Part shown: piece by piece, positions 10,345-20,845 of the stretch
Numbering within the stretch: position 1 is the stretch's first letter
Layout of the letters: every line of letters starts with the position of its first letter
Assembly: GCA_038141525.1 (NCBI GenBank)
Contig: JAYQIF010000008.1
Location: 1-64,000, forward strand
DNA: 64,000 bases
Direction: 5' to 3'
Origin: BACL21 sp038141525
GTDB taxonomy: Bacteria; Bacteroidota; Bacteroidia; Flavobacteriales; Flavobacteriaceae
Made by a program: the position numbers and the translations under genes
The notes under the pieces: generated by a model
The model's database searches: none
What the model saw: the letters and a program-made list of their open reading frames with translations, nothing else
Told to the model about the DNA's origin: nothing

Positions 10345-10406
10345 GAAGGAAAACCAGTGCTTAGAAGAGGAAAGACGCTCTGGGCGTCACAAAAAAACAG
10401 CAGAGT

Positions 10407-13051
10407 ATGGAAGATAATTTTTCACCCCGAGTTAAAGACGTTATCGCCTTCAGCAAAGAAGAGGCGCTGCGTCTAGGGCACGATTTTATTGGGACCGAGC
10501 ACTTGATGTTGGGTCTGTTGCGCGATGGTAACGGTAAAGCCATATCGATACTCAATGCCTTAGAGGTCGATCTTAATCAATTGCGTCGCAAGGTAGAAAT
10601 ACTGAGCCCAGCCAATGCTGAAGGCATGATTTCTGCCCAAGACAAAAAGAATTTACATTTAACGCGTCAAGCCGAGCGTGCCCTAAAAACAACCTTTTTG
10701 GAGGCCAAGCTGTTCCAAAGTGCGGCCATCAACACCGCCCACCTGCTCTTGTGCATTTTGCGCAATGAGAATGACCCCACCACCAAACTCTTGCATAAAA
10801 TGAACGTGGATTACGACGGGGTAAAAGATCAATTCAAACAACTGCTGGTCAAAGACGACGATTATATCGAGCCCACCAGCGAATCGTATAGCGAACCCGA
10901 AGACGATGGGCCAAGTGCCAAAGATCAGGAGCAGCCTTTTTCTGGAGGCAACACCACCAAAGGCCAAAAGAAGTCCAAAACTCCTGTGCTGGACAATTTT
11001 GGGCGTGATTTAACGGCCTTAGCCGAAGAGGGTAAGCTTGACCCCGTAGTGGGTCGCGAAGCGGAAATACAGCGCGTCTCTCAAATTTTGAGTCGTCGCA
11101 AGAAAAATAATCCACTGCTGATTGGTGAGCCCGGTGTCGGAAAATCTGCCATTGCTGAAGGTTTGGCCCTGCGCATCATCCAACACAAAGTATCCCGCAT
11201 ACTCTACGACAAAAGAGTCGTTACCCTGGATTTAGCCAGTATTGTCGCCGGAACAAAATATCGTGGGCAGTTTGAAGAGCGCATGAAAGCGGTGATGAAC
11301 GAACTCGAGAAAAACGACGACATCATTCTGTTTATAGATGAAATCCATACCATTGTTGGTGCGGGCGGTGCTACAGGATCGCTCGATGCCTCGAATATGT
11401 TTAATCCGGCTTTGGCACGAGGCGAAATTCAATGTATCGGAGCCACCACGCTTGATGAGTACAGACAACATATCGAAAAAGACGGTGCGCTTGAGCGACG
11501 TTTTCAAAAAGTAGTGGTCGAACCAACCTCACCAGAGGAAACCGTAGAAATTCTACAGAATATACGCGACAAATACGAGGCGCATCACAATGTCACCTAC
11601 ACCGAGGATGCGCTCAAAGCTTGTGTTCAACTTACTAATCGCTCCATGAGCGATCGCTTTTTACCAGACAAGGCCATCGATGCCCTAGATGAGGCCGGTT
11701 CTCGCGTACACATCACAAACATCAATGTTCCGGAGAAAATATTGAGTCTAGAGCAAAAACTAGAAGAGGTCCGTGCCCACAAAAACTCAGTGGTCAAGCG
11801 TCAGAAATACGAAGAGGCCGCAAAATTACGCGATGACGAGAAGAACATAGAAAAGGAACTCACCGCAGAACAGGAAGCTTGGGAAAACGAAGCCAAACTG
11901 CACCGCGTGACAGTGACCGAGGACGACGTGGCACAAGTTGTGGCCATGATGACCGGAGTCCCTGTGCGTCGTATCGCTCAGGATGAAAGCGAGAAACTCG
12001 CTGCACTACCCGATCGAATCAAAGGTAAAGTCATCGGTCAAGACGAGGCGGTAGCCAAAGTGGTCAAGGCCATTCAGCGCAACCGGGCCGGCTTGAAAGA
12101 CCCAAATAAACCCATAGGTTCGTTCATCTTTTTAGGGCAAACCGGAGTGGGTAAAACGCAACTGGCCAAAATTTTGGCGCGTGAATTATTCGACAATGAC
12201 AGCGCCCTTGTGCGTATCGACATGAGCGAGTACATGGAGAAATTTGCCGTATCTCGACTCATCGGCGCTCCTCCGGGGTATGTGGGCTACGAAGAAGGCG
12301 GTCAATTGACCGAAAAAATCAGACGCAAGCCCTACGCTGTTGTATTGCTCGACGAAATCGAGAAAGCACATCCGGATGTGTTCAATATGCTGCTTCAGGT
12401 ATTGGACGACGGTTATATTACCGACAGTTTGGGCCGTAAGATTGACTTCCGAAATACCATCATCATCATGACCTCTAACATTGGGTCGCGTACCCTAAAA
12501 GATTTCGGTCAAGGGGTAGGTTTTGGTACTTCGGCAAAAACGGCACAGGCCGACGCCCACGCCAAAGGAGTGATTGAGAATGCACTCAAAAAGACCTTTG
12601 CGCCCGAATTTTTGAACCGAATCGACGACGTCATGGTGTTTAACGCACTCGAGCGTGAGGACATTCACAGAATCATCGATATCGAGCTCGATAAACTCTA
12701 CAGCCGAATCAATGCTCTTGGTTATCAATTGACCCTGAGCGATAAAGCTAAGGATTATATCGCCGACAAAGGATTTGATCAGAAATACGGAGCAAGACCG
12801 CTGAATCGAGCCATTCAAAAATATGTGGAAGATCTGATCGCCGAAGAGATCATAAACGCCAAATTAAAAGAAGGCGACAGCATTCACATGGATCTGGAAG
12901 AGCAAGCGGAGCAGTTGACCATTAAGGTCAAAAAAGCGAGCAAAAAGAAGGCTTCGGCTAAGGCTCAAAGCCGATATAGGTCCAGCATCAGATACAGATG
13001 CAGCGCCCGAGTCTGCCCAGCAAGAGAAAAAGTCTGAAAAGTCAGAGTAAA
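10407..13051 (+). CDS. clpC: ATP-dependent Clp protease ATP-binding subunit ClpC, frameshift near 3' end
   Basis: About 880 aa. The N domain (1-145) has two Clp_N repeats. The first AAA+ domain has Walker A GEPGVGKS at 240-247 and Walker B ILFIDEIH near 307-314. A UVR-type coiled segment follows (KYEEAAKLRDDEK), then a second AAA+ domain with Walker A GQTGVGKT at 577-584. ClpC unfolds proteins and feeds them to ClpP. In the frame as given, the last 25 residues are an Arg-rich oddity ending at 13037. Removing one base near 12965 gives a low-complexity acidic tail (KADIGPASDTDAAPESAQQE...) ending at TAA 13049-13051, which looks more natural. It is divergent from gyrA. Confidence 0.93.
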
Positions 13052-13071
13052 ACCCTACGATTTGATCGGGA

Positions 13072-13967
13072 CTACCAAACAATTTTGATTATAGATTGTT
13101 GTCCACGTTCCGTTGAGCCAACGGCCACAAAATAAATCCCTTGGGTCAGATTCATTGGCCAGGCAAAACGGGTTTGTGGCGTGATGGCTTGCTGAGCCAA
13201 AAGTTGACCATTGACATTGTATAGCTTGAGCACATCAAAGACAGAATTGGACTGCACATGAATGATCTGCGCAGCTGAATCTACAACGATTCGAGGCTTG
13301 AGAAGAACTTGGGGCGGTCTATTGCCCAAGGTCGGACTGCACCCAGAAATGGAATCTAAATTGGTGTAAAACAACTCGCCCTGTTTAAAAAAACAACTCA
13401 AATGCCCTACTCCATTGATATCGGGCAAACCACTCGGGGCATTGATGATCGACAACGACCCGACGCCCTCGACCCAAACACAGTTGTTATCGCTGATGTT
13501 ATTGGTCGGATCGGGACTAAAATAATAATGTTTGTAGGCCTGACCGTCTTCTAAAATACGTGCACGGATACTGTCTACCACAAAAGTACCAGCATATTCT
13601 GGAAAGGGCGTGATTGGATTGTACATCTGCATGGACTCGCCTTCTTCGAGACTAAAATCATAGAGCAGATACTCTTGACCATTACCGTTATTGCTGAGTT
13701 TGCGCAAATACACTCTTTGGGCCGGCACATCTTCTCTGAGCAGAAAGCTGCGTGATATGTAATGAAAACCGTCTAGGATTTTGTAATTATTGCCGGCGAC
13801 AAGCGTATCTCCACTGGTGTAGTAGACATCGGTCAAACATCCAAAGTAGCAATTGGTAAAATGCCACTCATTGGTGTTGTCCAGAAGCGGCTTATAGTCC
13901 TGAGCTAAAGCGTAATTACTCAAACATAGCCACTCCCGACAAAACTCAGGATCATGGCTAATCTCAT
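13072..13967 (-). CDS. Secreted protein with T9SS sorting domain, frameshift in signal peptide
   Basis: About 298 aa. The open frame begins only at a TTG at 13923. An ATG at 13967 in another frame gives MRLAMILSFVGSGYV, which joins LSNYALAQ into a good signal peptide if the T3 run at 13922-13924 is really T4. The middle region is unassigned. The last 75 residues (VFDVLKLYNVNGQLL ... LTQGIYFVAVG ... IIKIVW) match the T9SS type A sorting domain. The protein should be exported through the inner membrane by Sec and then through the outer membrane by the T9SS. It is convergent with clpC, about 20 bp apart. Confidence 0.75.
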
Positions 13968-14002
13968 TTCAAAAAATAAGGGTCTAAAAAACTTCACTGG
14001 TT

Positions 14003-15512
14003 TTAAAAATCAAGTAATTCAGAATCAATATCAAAAGTCTCCATAAAGCGCAAAGCGGCCATCATGTCATCGTGCAAAATTCGATCTTCCTCTAATGGCG
14101 GTACAACCCCCGAAAGACGCGTAAGACTTGATCCAAAAATCCACCTAAGGTCCTGTCTTTTCTGAATGCTAAGGCCTGAGCTGCGCACATGAGCTCAATG
14201 GCCAAAACAGAGGCCACATTGTCCAAAATTTTATAACTCTTGGTCGCCGCATTGGCCCCCATACTCACGTGATCTTCTTGTCCGTTAGACGAGACAATAG
14301 AATCCACCGAGGCCGGAGTAGCCCACTGTTTGTTTTGACTCACAATACTGGCGGCCGTATACTGTGCTATCATGAGTCCACTGTTGAGTCCGGGATGCGC
14401 CACCAAAAAATGAGGCAATCCGCGCTGCCCAGAAATCAATTGAAAGGTACGTCGCTCAGAAATACTCGCCAATTCGGAACAAGCAATACCAAGATAATCC
14501 AAACCTAAAGCCAGTGGCTGACCGTGAAAATTACCGGCAGAAATTATCGTATCCTCTTGAGCAAAGACATTGGGATTATCCGTGACCGAATTTATCTCGG
14601 TAGTGATGGTTTTTGCCACAAACCCAAGGTATCTTTGGTCGCCCCATGTACCTGAGGGATACAACGAAAAGAATACGGGTCTTGAACTTTTTTGTCCGGC
14701 TGATGCGCTAAATCACTCCCTTGCAATAATTCTCTAATGCGCTCAGCGGTCTTTATTTGGCCATGATGGGGTCTGATGTAATGCACCAGAGGGTCAAAGG
14801 GCTGTTCATTACAGTTAAAGGCCTCAAGGGATAAAGCACCGATTAGATCAGCCCAATACGAAAGTCTTTTGGCTTTCAGCACCCCATAGACGCCGTAAGC
14901 ACTCATAAACTGAGTTCCGTTGAGCAGAGCGAGGCCTTCCTTGGCCTGAAGCGTGATTGGGGTCCAACCTAATTTTTGATGTAATTCTTGGGCTGTTATT
15001 TTTTTATCCTCATGATAGACTTGTCCCTCACCGATAAGGGCTAGTGCAATATGGGCTAAGGGCGCCAAATCGCCCGAAGCCCCCAGGCTCCCTTGTTCAT
15101 AAACCACAGGAAACACCCCATGGTTATAAAAGTCTATCAGACGCTGTACGGTACCCAAAGCCACGCCACTATAGCCATAGCTCAAAGACTGGGCTTTGAG
15201 CAGCAGCATTATTTTGACAATCTCAGTAGGGACCTCCTGCCCCATGCCACAGGCATGAGAACGCACCAGATTGGTTTGGAGTTGGGCCAAATGCTCGGGA
15301 TCCACAGCAGTATCACAAAGCGACCCAAAACCCGTATTGATGCCGTAGATCGGCGACTGATTCTTTGCTATTGTGCGGTGTAAATAAGCAAAATTGTCTT
15401 GGATCCGTTGTGTTGCATCAGCGCTTAATTCAAGCGTGCAGCCGGCACTGAGCAGAGTGTTGATTTCAGAGAGGGATAAGGAGTCAGAACTGATGTAATG
15501 GACTGAATTCAT
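14003..15512 (-). CDS. hutH: Histidine ammonia-lyase, two frameshifts
   Basis: About 503 aa when joined. It has the MIO-forming Ala-Ser-Gly at residues 145-147 in GSLGASGDLAPLAH, the active-site YGINTGFG near 56-63, and IPQVHGATKD before the first break. HutH converts histidine to urocanate and ammonia, the first step of histidine degradation. Break 1 is at 14620-14625 (TLG continues as FVAKTITTEINSVTDNP). Break 2 is at 14107-14111, a G5 run that should be G6 (VFRG continues as VVPPLEEDRILHDDM). No other hut genes are nearby. The start at 15512 is 88 bp from the divergent gcvT start. Confidence 0.92.
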
Positions 15513-15600
15513 GGTCCTAATTTAGTGATAAAAACAATAAGGACACACCCCAAAATAAAGAGGTGGTTTTAGTAACTTTACCGACGCAAAACTGCTGACT

Positions 15601-16686
15601 ATGAAAGAAACTGCTCTGAGCCATGTGCACGAGGCCTTGGGGGCCAAAATGGTACCATTTGCTGGGTTCAATATGCCCGTATCCTATCAAGGCGTCAATC
15701 AAGAACATCAATGCGTGAGAGAAGCCGTCGGGGTATTCGACGTGTCCCATATGGGTGAATTCTTTGTCAGCGGACCCAATGCGTTGGCACTCATTCAAAA
15801 AATCAGCAGTAACGATGCCGCACTCATGCAAGATGGACAAGCACAATACGCCTGCATGCCCAATGAGCGCGGTGGAATCATTGATGATTTGATCATTTAT
15901 CGTTTTAGCCAGGATCATTATATGCTTGTGGTCAATGCCTCGAATATTGAAAAAGATTGGGCTTGGATCAATAAGCACAATACCATGGGTGCTTTATTAG
16001 AAAATAGGTCAGACGACTTTTCGTTGTTAGCCGTGCAAGGCCCAAAGGCACAGCAGGTCGTACAAAAGCTAAGCGATACTGATTTAAGCGACATTAAATT
16101 CTATCGATTTACCACAGGGCGCATCGCTGGCCATGGCGATGTGATCATCAGCAATACGGGGTACACAGGAAGCGGAGGGTTTGAACTCTATTGTGCCAAC
16201 AATCAAGTTGAAGCCATTTGGACGGCTTTACTGGAGGTCGGCGAGGATCTAGGGATTCAGCCCAATGGCCTAGCAGCTCGTGACACCTTGCGTTTAGAAA
16301 TGGGATACTGTCTTTACGGAAACGACATTGACGATACAACCTCACCGATTCAGGCGGGACTCGGGTGGATCACAAAATTCACCAAAGACTTCATCAATAG
16401 CTCCGCCCTAGCCAAAGAAAAAGAAGAAGGCCCAAAGGTTAAATTATGTGCCTTTGAACTTATGGAGCGTGGTATCCCCCGACAAGGCTATCCTATCGTT
16501 CAAGAAGATGGAACCGAAATAGGACGCGTCACCAGTGGGACCATGTCTCCTTCCTTAAACAAGGGTATTGGCATGGGTTATGTCCAGGTACCCTTCAATG
16601 CTTTGGATCAAACCATTTATATCGGCATTCGAAAAAAACAACTGGCGGCCAAAGTGGTAAAACTTCCTTTTTATAAAAAGGCCTAA
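15601..16686 (+). CDS. gcvT: Glycine cleavage system aminomethyltransferase (T protein)
   Basis: 361 aa, intact, the usual length for the family. It has the folate-binding GcvT domain with GVFDVSHMGEF near residues 47-57, IDDLIIYR, and GYTGSGGFELYC, plus the C-terminal GCV_T barrel (GIPRQGYPI, GRVTSGTMSPSL). The enzyme transfers the methylene group from the H-protein-bound intermediate to tetrahydrofolate, releasing ammonia. The other gcv genes are not in the window. The next gene starts 6 bp downstream, so they form an operon. Confidence 0.94.
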   Translation: MKETALSHVHEALGAKMVPFAGFNMPVSYQGVNQEHQCVREAVGVFDVSHMGEFFVSGPNALALIQKISSNDAALMQDGQAQYACMPNERGGIIDDLIIYRFSQDHYMLVVNASNIEKDWAWINKHNTMGALLENRSDDFSLLAVQGPKAQQVVQKLSDTDLSDIKFYRFTTGRIAGHGDVIISNTGYTGSGGFELYCANNQVEAIWTALLEVGEDLGIQPNGLAARDTLRLEMGYCLYGNDIDDTTSPIQAGLGWITKFTKDFINSSALAKEKEEGPKVKLCAFELMERGIPRQGYPIVQEDGTEIGRVTSGTMSPSLNKGIGMGYVQVPFNALDQTIYIGIRKKQLAAKVVKLPFYKKA

Positions 16687-16691
16687 GCTCC

Positions 16692-17559
16692 GTGCCCAAG
16701 TGTGAACAATCAATAGAGCGAATTCTCATCATTGGAGGCAGTGGTTATCTAGGGAGAGGCCTGTATCGAGAACTTCAGGCGTTCTATCAAGTCTATGGCA
16801 CCTACGCCCACACCGATGAATTTTGGGAAAATCACGGTGCATTTTTTCCTTTTGACAGTCAAACGGATCGCTTGACCCCTATTTTAGAGAAGGTTCGTCC
16901 TTCTCATGTCATCGTGACCATGTGGAGTGATCACAAAGCAGGTTTAGCGGCAATCAACGAACTGGTTCAATACGCTTATGTGCACATGACGCACATTACC
17001 CTTCTGTCGCATGTTTTGGTTTTTGATGCGGTGCATCTTCATCCCTCATCAGCCCAATCACAGGCAGCAAAGTATCTCTCCCACAGGAAAATATTTTATT
17101 GAGTTAGAAAAACTCATTCAAAAACTACCTGATGAGCAATGGCTTATTGCGCGCATCGCCATGGTGATTGGGATCAATAGCCCTGTGGTTCAGGACATTA
17201 AATTAAAATTGACAAAAAACGATCCCATCGAGGTGTTTCCCAATTTAATTGTCAGCGCGACCACTCGGGACATGACCATCAAACAAATTCATTATCTAAT
17301 CAATCAAAAATCTTGCGGACTTGTACATTGCGCCAGTAAGGATTTGATGCACCATATCGATCTTGTTACCGAGATATGCGCGCTAATGGGGCGTGAAGAT
17401 CCGCGACTGACCCATGTCTACAACTCTAACAAAGAAACTTATTTGGCGCTATTGGTTGACGAAGATTACTGGCCGAGTCACCTTCAAATTAGTGTGCAAC
17501 AGGTCTTAAATCAGGGCATATTGAGTGATTTAGAAACGACCAAGTCACTGCTCAATTAA
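16692..17559 (+). CDS. NAD(P)-binding sugar epimerase/reductase-like protein, one frameshift
   Basis: About 289 aa when joined, from a GTG start 6 bp after gcvT. Residues 11-24 hold a Rossmann GGSGYLGRGL motif. The rest resembles the RmlD-like extended SDR fold (LSHVLVFD, TGKYFIELEKLI, LIARIAMVIG). The family reduces or epimerises nucleotide sugars; the exact substrate is unknown. The frame breaks at about 17077-17083: AAKYL continues as PTGKYFIELEKL if one base is removed. The close coupling to gcvT suggests a shared transcript, but I see no metabolic link. Confidence 0.72.
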
Positions 17560-17620
17560 TCACCATCCTTGCCTTAAAATTATTTTTAGCCCGCAAGTTT
17601 TATCGCTGGTGAGTAATTTT

Positions 17621-17628
17621 TATTTTTG
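17621..17628 (+). promoter_or_regulatory. Candidate -7 element upstream of yebC
   Basis: TATTTTTG matches TAnnTTTG, 16 bp before the yebC start. A TTTT (17598-17601) 19 bp upstream is a one-mismatch -33. Support is moderate in this AT-rich spacer. Confidence 0.4.
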
Positions 17629-17644
17629 TTCAAATACTTAACAT

Positions 17645-18364
17645 ATGGGAAGAGCATTTGAATTTAGAAAAGCGCGTAAAATGAAGCGTTGGTCGGCAAT
17701 GAGTAAGGCCTTTACAAGAATCGGCAAGGACATTGTGATGGCCGTTAAAGAAGGTGGCCCCGATCCCGATGGGAACTCACGTCTTCGCGCAGTGATTCAA
17801 AATGCCAAATCGGTCAATATGCCCAAGGACAATATTGAGCGCGCCATAAAGCGTGCTTCGGACAAAAAGTCAAGGGGATTATAAAGAAGTGGTTTTTGAG
17901 GGTTACGCCCCCACGGTATTGCTATTTTGGTAGAAACAGCCACAGACAATAATACGCGTACGGTCGCCAACATAAGATCATATTTTAATAAATGCGACGG
18001 AAGCCTCGGCACCTCGGGTTCGGTTGTATTTATGTTCGATCATGTGTGCAACTTTCGCATCAATGCCGGAGATATGGACATGGAGGAACTCGAGCTTGAG
18101 CTCATTGACTTTGGTGTGGAGGAAATTTTTCAAGACGACGACGGCTGTATGATTTACGCCCCGTTTGAAAGCTTTGGCGCCATTCAAAACTACCTAGAGA
18201 ACAACAATTTAGAAATTCTTTCTTCTGCCTTTGAACGGATTCCTCAGGTCACAAAATCCCTTACTGCTGAGCAGGTGGCCGATGTAGAAAAACTACTCGA
18301 AAAGATTGAGGAAGACGATGACGTTCAAAACGTCTATCATACCATGAGTGAATCTGAAGACTAA
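17645..18364 (+). CDS. yebC: YebC/PmpR family DNA-binding regulatory protein, two frameshifts
   Basis: About 238 aa when joined. It starts MGRAFEFRKARKMKRW and has the conserved FTRIGKDI and NMPKDNIERAIK. After the breaks it has VVFEGYAP, HGIAILVETATDN, NNTRTVANIRSYFNK and FMFDH. YebC proteins bind DNA or ribosomes; recent work on the family links them to relieving ribosome stalling at prolines. Break 1 is around 17866-17872 (SDKKS to QGDYKE). Break 2 is at 17908-17912, a C5 run that should be C6 (YAP to HGIAIL). It is convergent with and overlaps the acyltransferase stop by 4 bp. Confidence 0.9.
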
Positions 18365-18913
18365 GACTCCAAGGTCCAGGAGTTTTCTGGAATATGACCC
18401 ACGGCACCAGCAAAATGCTGCTCTAATAACGGCATATCTTGTTCAATAGACCCACTTGGATGAAACACCTGACCGATCCGCACTTGTTTTTTGGCATAAT
18501 CCAAAGCGATGGGAATTATCGGGACATTGGCGGTTTTGGCGATGTAATAAAAACCTGTTTTGAATTTTGTTACTTTTTTTCTGGTCCCTTCAGGAGATAA
18601 AGCCAATCGAAAAGTGTCGTATTGATCAAAGAGTTTAGCAATGCCTTCCACCTTGTTTTGCCCTGATGTCCGGTCCAGGGGTGCTCCTCCCGTCCACCGA
18701 AAATAAAAACCCAACGGACCGTCAAACAATTCCTTTTTTCCGAGATAATTAATGCGTAAGCGTAGATGCTCGGATCAATAGCCCCATAATGAAGTCATAA
18801 GAACTGGTGTGGGGTACCACGGCAATGACACATTTTTTGACTCTCGAGTCAATAGTGCCGATGAGCGTCCATCCGAGTATTTTTTCAAAAATTATTTTGG
18901 CTAAATAATACAT
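18361..18913 (-). CDS. Lysophospholipid acyltransferase-like protein (PlsC domain), one frameshift
   Basis: About 184 aa when joined, starting MYYLAKIIFEKILGWTLIG at 18913. The HX4D motif appears as HTSSYD, and a second conserved block as SPEGTRKK. These are the catalytic and phosphate-binding motifs of glycerol-phosphate or lysophospholipid acyltransferases. The N-terminus is membrane-associated. The frame breaks at about 18763-18766, where LLIRAS continues as LRINYLGKKELFDGPLGF. It starts 8 bp after the KdnB-like gene stop and so forms the end of the kdsB operon. An acyl carrier role in envelope lipid is likely, but the exact acceptor is unknown. Confidence 0.78.
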
Positions 18914-18920
18914 GAGCCCA

Positions 18921-20012
18921 TCACATTTTGGCATAAAGCGCCTTGAGTTGCTCGGCGTTAATTTTGGACTCCCAATCTGGTCCAAGCGCATTTTCCCAAA
19001 GCGGAACTAAGCTCAAGGCAATTTTGACCATAGTGTCCATCTGACTGTCCGTCAAATCCTTACAAATACCACTGGGCAAGCTAATGCCATGCATCTCTTT
19101 CATTTGTTTGAATAAGGCCACATCGGCGGGATAATAGGCCTCTAAGTGATCAAAGACAATACAATTACCGATACCGTGCTTCACCCCAAGGACATAAGAC
19201 AAGCCATAACTCATGGCATGAGCCACACCCACTTGTGAATAAGCAATACTCATTCCACCGTGCCAAGAAGCCATCATCAGTTTTTCGCGCGCACTTTGAT
19301 CATCGATGTCGGGGTCTAAAAATATTTCTTTGCATAAATCATAGGCCTTTTCACCATAGCTCTTACTGAACTCATTCAAAAAAGTCCCATTGAGCGATTC
19401 CACACAATGAATAAAACAATCCATACCGGTATAAAACCACTGGTCTTTAGCAACGCCCGTGGTCAGGTCTGGGTCTAACACCACTTGATCAAATGGTGTA
19501 TAATCACTATTGATGCATAATTTTTTCTCAGGGCCGGTCAGTACGGTGGTACGAGAAACCTCTGCACCCGTGCCCGAAATCGTGGGAATGCCCACATGAT
19601 AGACCGCTTTGTTTTTGACCAAATCCCAACCTTGATATTCACTGGCTTGCCCTTTGTTGGTGAGCATAATGGCCACGGCTTTGGCCAAATCTAAAATCGA
19701 TCCACCGCCAATACCTATGATCCCCGAAGGACGATAAGAAAATTCGGTTTTGATGCTTTTGACCAAAACATCGACCTGTTCGGTCTTGGGTTCTTCAAAA
19801 GAAGAGATAAACACCAGTTTATCGTTAAAGCGCAGGGGTATACGCTGAATAAAAGCCTCATCGTTTTGAAACACATCATCGACCAAATAAATAAATGGTG
19901 CCTTTTCCTTGCGCTGCGGTCCTAGAATACTGGCAAGTTGTTCAAAACAACCATTGCCATAAACCACTTTAGGGACCATGGGGAAATTGCGATATTTATT
20001 GTTGATCGGCAT
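18921..20012 (-). CDS. Iron-containing alcohol dehydrogenase, KdnB-like (possible Kdo 8-oxidase)
   Basis: About 363 aa from ATG at 20012 (MPINNKYRNFPMVPKVVYG). A longer open frame upstream would overlap kdsB deeply, so I chose this start, which overlaps the kdsB stop by 17 bp. It has the nucleotide-binding GIGGGSILDLAKA and PTISGTGAEVS, and metal ligands Asp and His in GMDCFIHCVES and His in VAHAMSYG and VKHGIGN. These mark the type III iron-dependent dehydrogenase family. The direct coupling to kdsB points to KdnB, which oxidises Kdo at C8 before transamination to 8-amino-Kdo. The aminotransferase KdnA is not seen, so the specific function is an inference. Confidence 0.75.
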   Translation of the reverse strand: MPINNKYRNFPMVPKVVYGNGCFEQLASILGPQRKEKAPFIYLVDDVFQNDEAFIQRIPLRFNDKLVFISSFEEPKTEQVDVLVKSIKTEFSYRPSGIIGIGGGSILDLAKAVAIMLTNKGQASEYQGWDLVKNKAVYHVGIPTISGTGAEVSRTTVLTGPEKKLCINSDYTPFDQVVLDPDLTTGVAKDQWFYTGMDCFIHCVESLNGTFLNEFSKSYGEKAYDLCKEIFLDPDIDDQSAREKLMMASWHGGMSIAYSQVGVAHAMSYGLSYVLGVKHGIGNCIVFDHLEAYYPADVALFKQMKEMHGISLPSGICKDLTDSQMDTMVKIALSLVPLWENALGPDWESKINAEQLKALYAKM

Positions 20013-20775
20013 ACTTTTTTTCTTCTTTAAGCACTTTATTGGCGCGTACCAGGTCCTCTGGGGTATCGATCTCGATGCCCTGTGTATTAGAAATGGCCAT
20101 TTTAATGCGTTTGCCGTATTCCAAAAATCGAATGCACTCAATTTTCTCGGTCGCCTCGAGTATGGTCATAGGCAGGTTGTAAAAGTCAAGAAGTGCTTGC
20201 TTGCGAAAGGCGTAGATTCCTTTGTGCTTAAAGTATTGTACAGCAGTATTCTTGTCTCGCGGGTAAGGAATTGGACTGCGAGAAAAGTACAAGGCAAAAT
20301 TTTCTTTATCCACAATTACTTTGACGGCATTGGGATCACTGATCTCACGCCAGTCTTGTATTTCGGTCATCAATGAAGCCAAATCGATGCGCTCAGCATC
20401 TGGGCCACCAAAAACGCTCAAGACCTGGGCCAGACCCTCTTTGCTGGTAAACGGCTCATCACCTTGAACATTGACCACAATGTCCACGTCCATATCGGCT
20501 ACTGCCTCAGCAATGCGATCTGTGCCGCAATTGTGATCTTTTTGGCTCATTATGGCTTGACCACCGTGCCATTCAATCTCCTTAAAGATGACATCGCTGT
20601 CGGTAACCACGTATACTTGGTCGAACAAACCTGTGGCTTTTGCCGCCTCATAGGTCCGCACGATTACGGGCTTTCCGCCTAAATCTTGCATTAATTTTCC
20701 AGGAAATCTAGAGGCGCCGTAACGGGCCGGAATCATTGCGATTATTTTCAATGGTCGTCGTTTTTTCGGGCTCAA
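19996..20775 (-). CDS. kdsB: 3-deoxy-manno-octulosonate cytidylyltransferase
   Basis: 259 aa, intact. The N-terminus has IIAMIPARYGASRFPGKL, the CTP-binding signature of the family. It also has NVQGDEPF, LYFSRSPIP and GIYAFRKQALLDF, all characteristic of KdsB. The enzyme makes CMP-Kdo, the activated sugar added to lipid A. It heads the leftward kdsB, KdnB-like, acyltransferase set. A start 24 codons' worth of non-conserved leader (MSPKKRRP) precedes the conserved region by only 8 residues, so the start is plausible. Confidence 0.93.
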   Translation of the reverse strand: MSPKKRRPLKIIAMIPARYGASRFPGKLMQDLGGKPVIVRTYEAAKATGLFDQVYVVTDSDVIFKEIEWHGGQAIMSQKDHNCGTDRIAEAVADMDVDIVVNVQGDEPFTSKEGLAQVLSVFGGPDAERIDLASLMTEIQDWREISDPNAVKVIVDKENFALYFSRSPIPYPRDKNTAVQYFKHKGIYAFRKQALLDFYNLPMTILEATEKIECIRFLEYGKRIKMAISNTQGIEIDTPEDLVRANKVLKEEKKYADQQ

Positions 20776-20845
20776 AAATAATAAGTTTAATGGATTAAAC
20801 AGTCATTCCTAACCTCAAGATACAAAAATGCCCTTTGGGTTGGTT

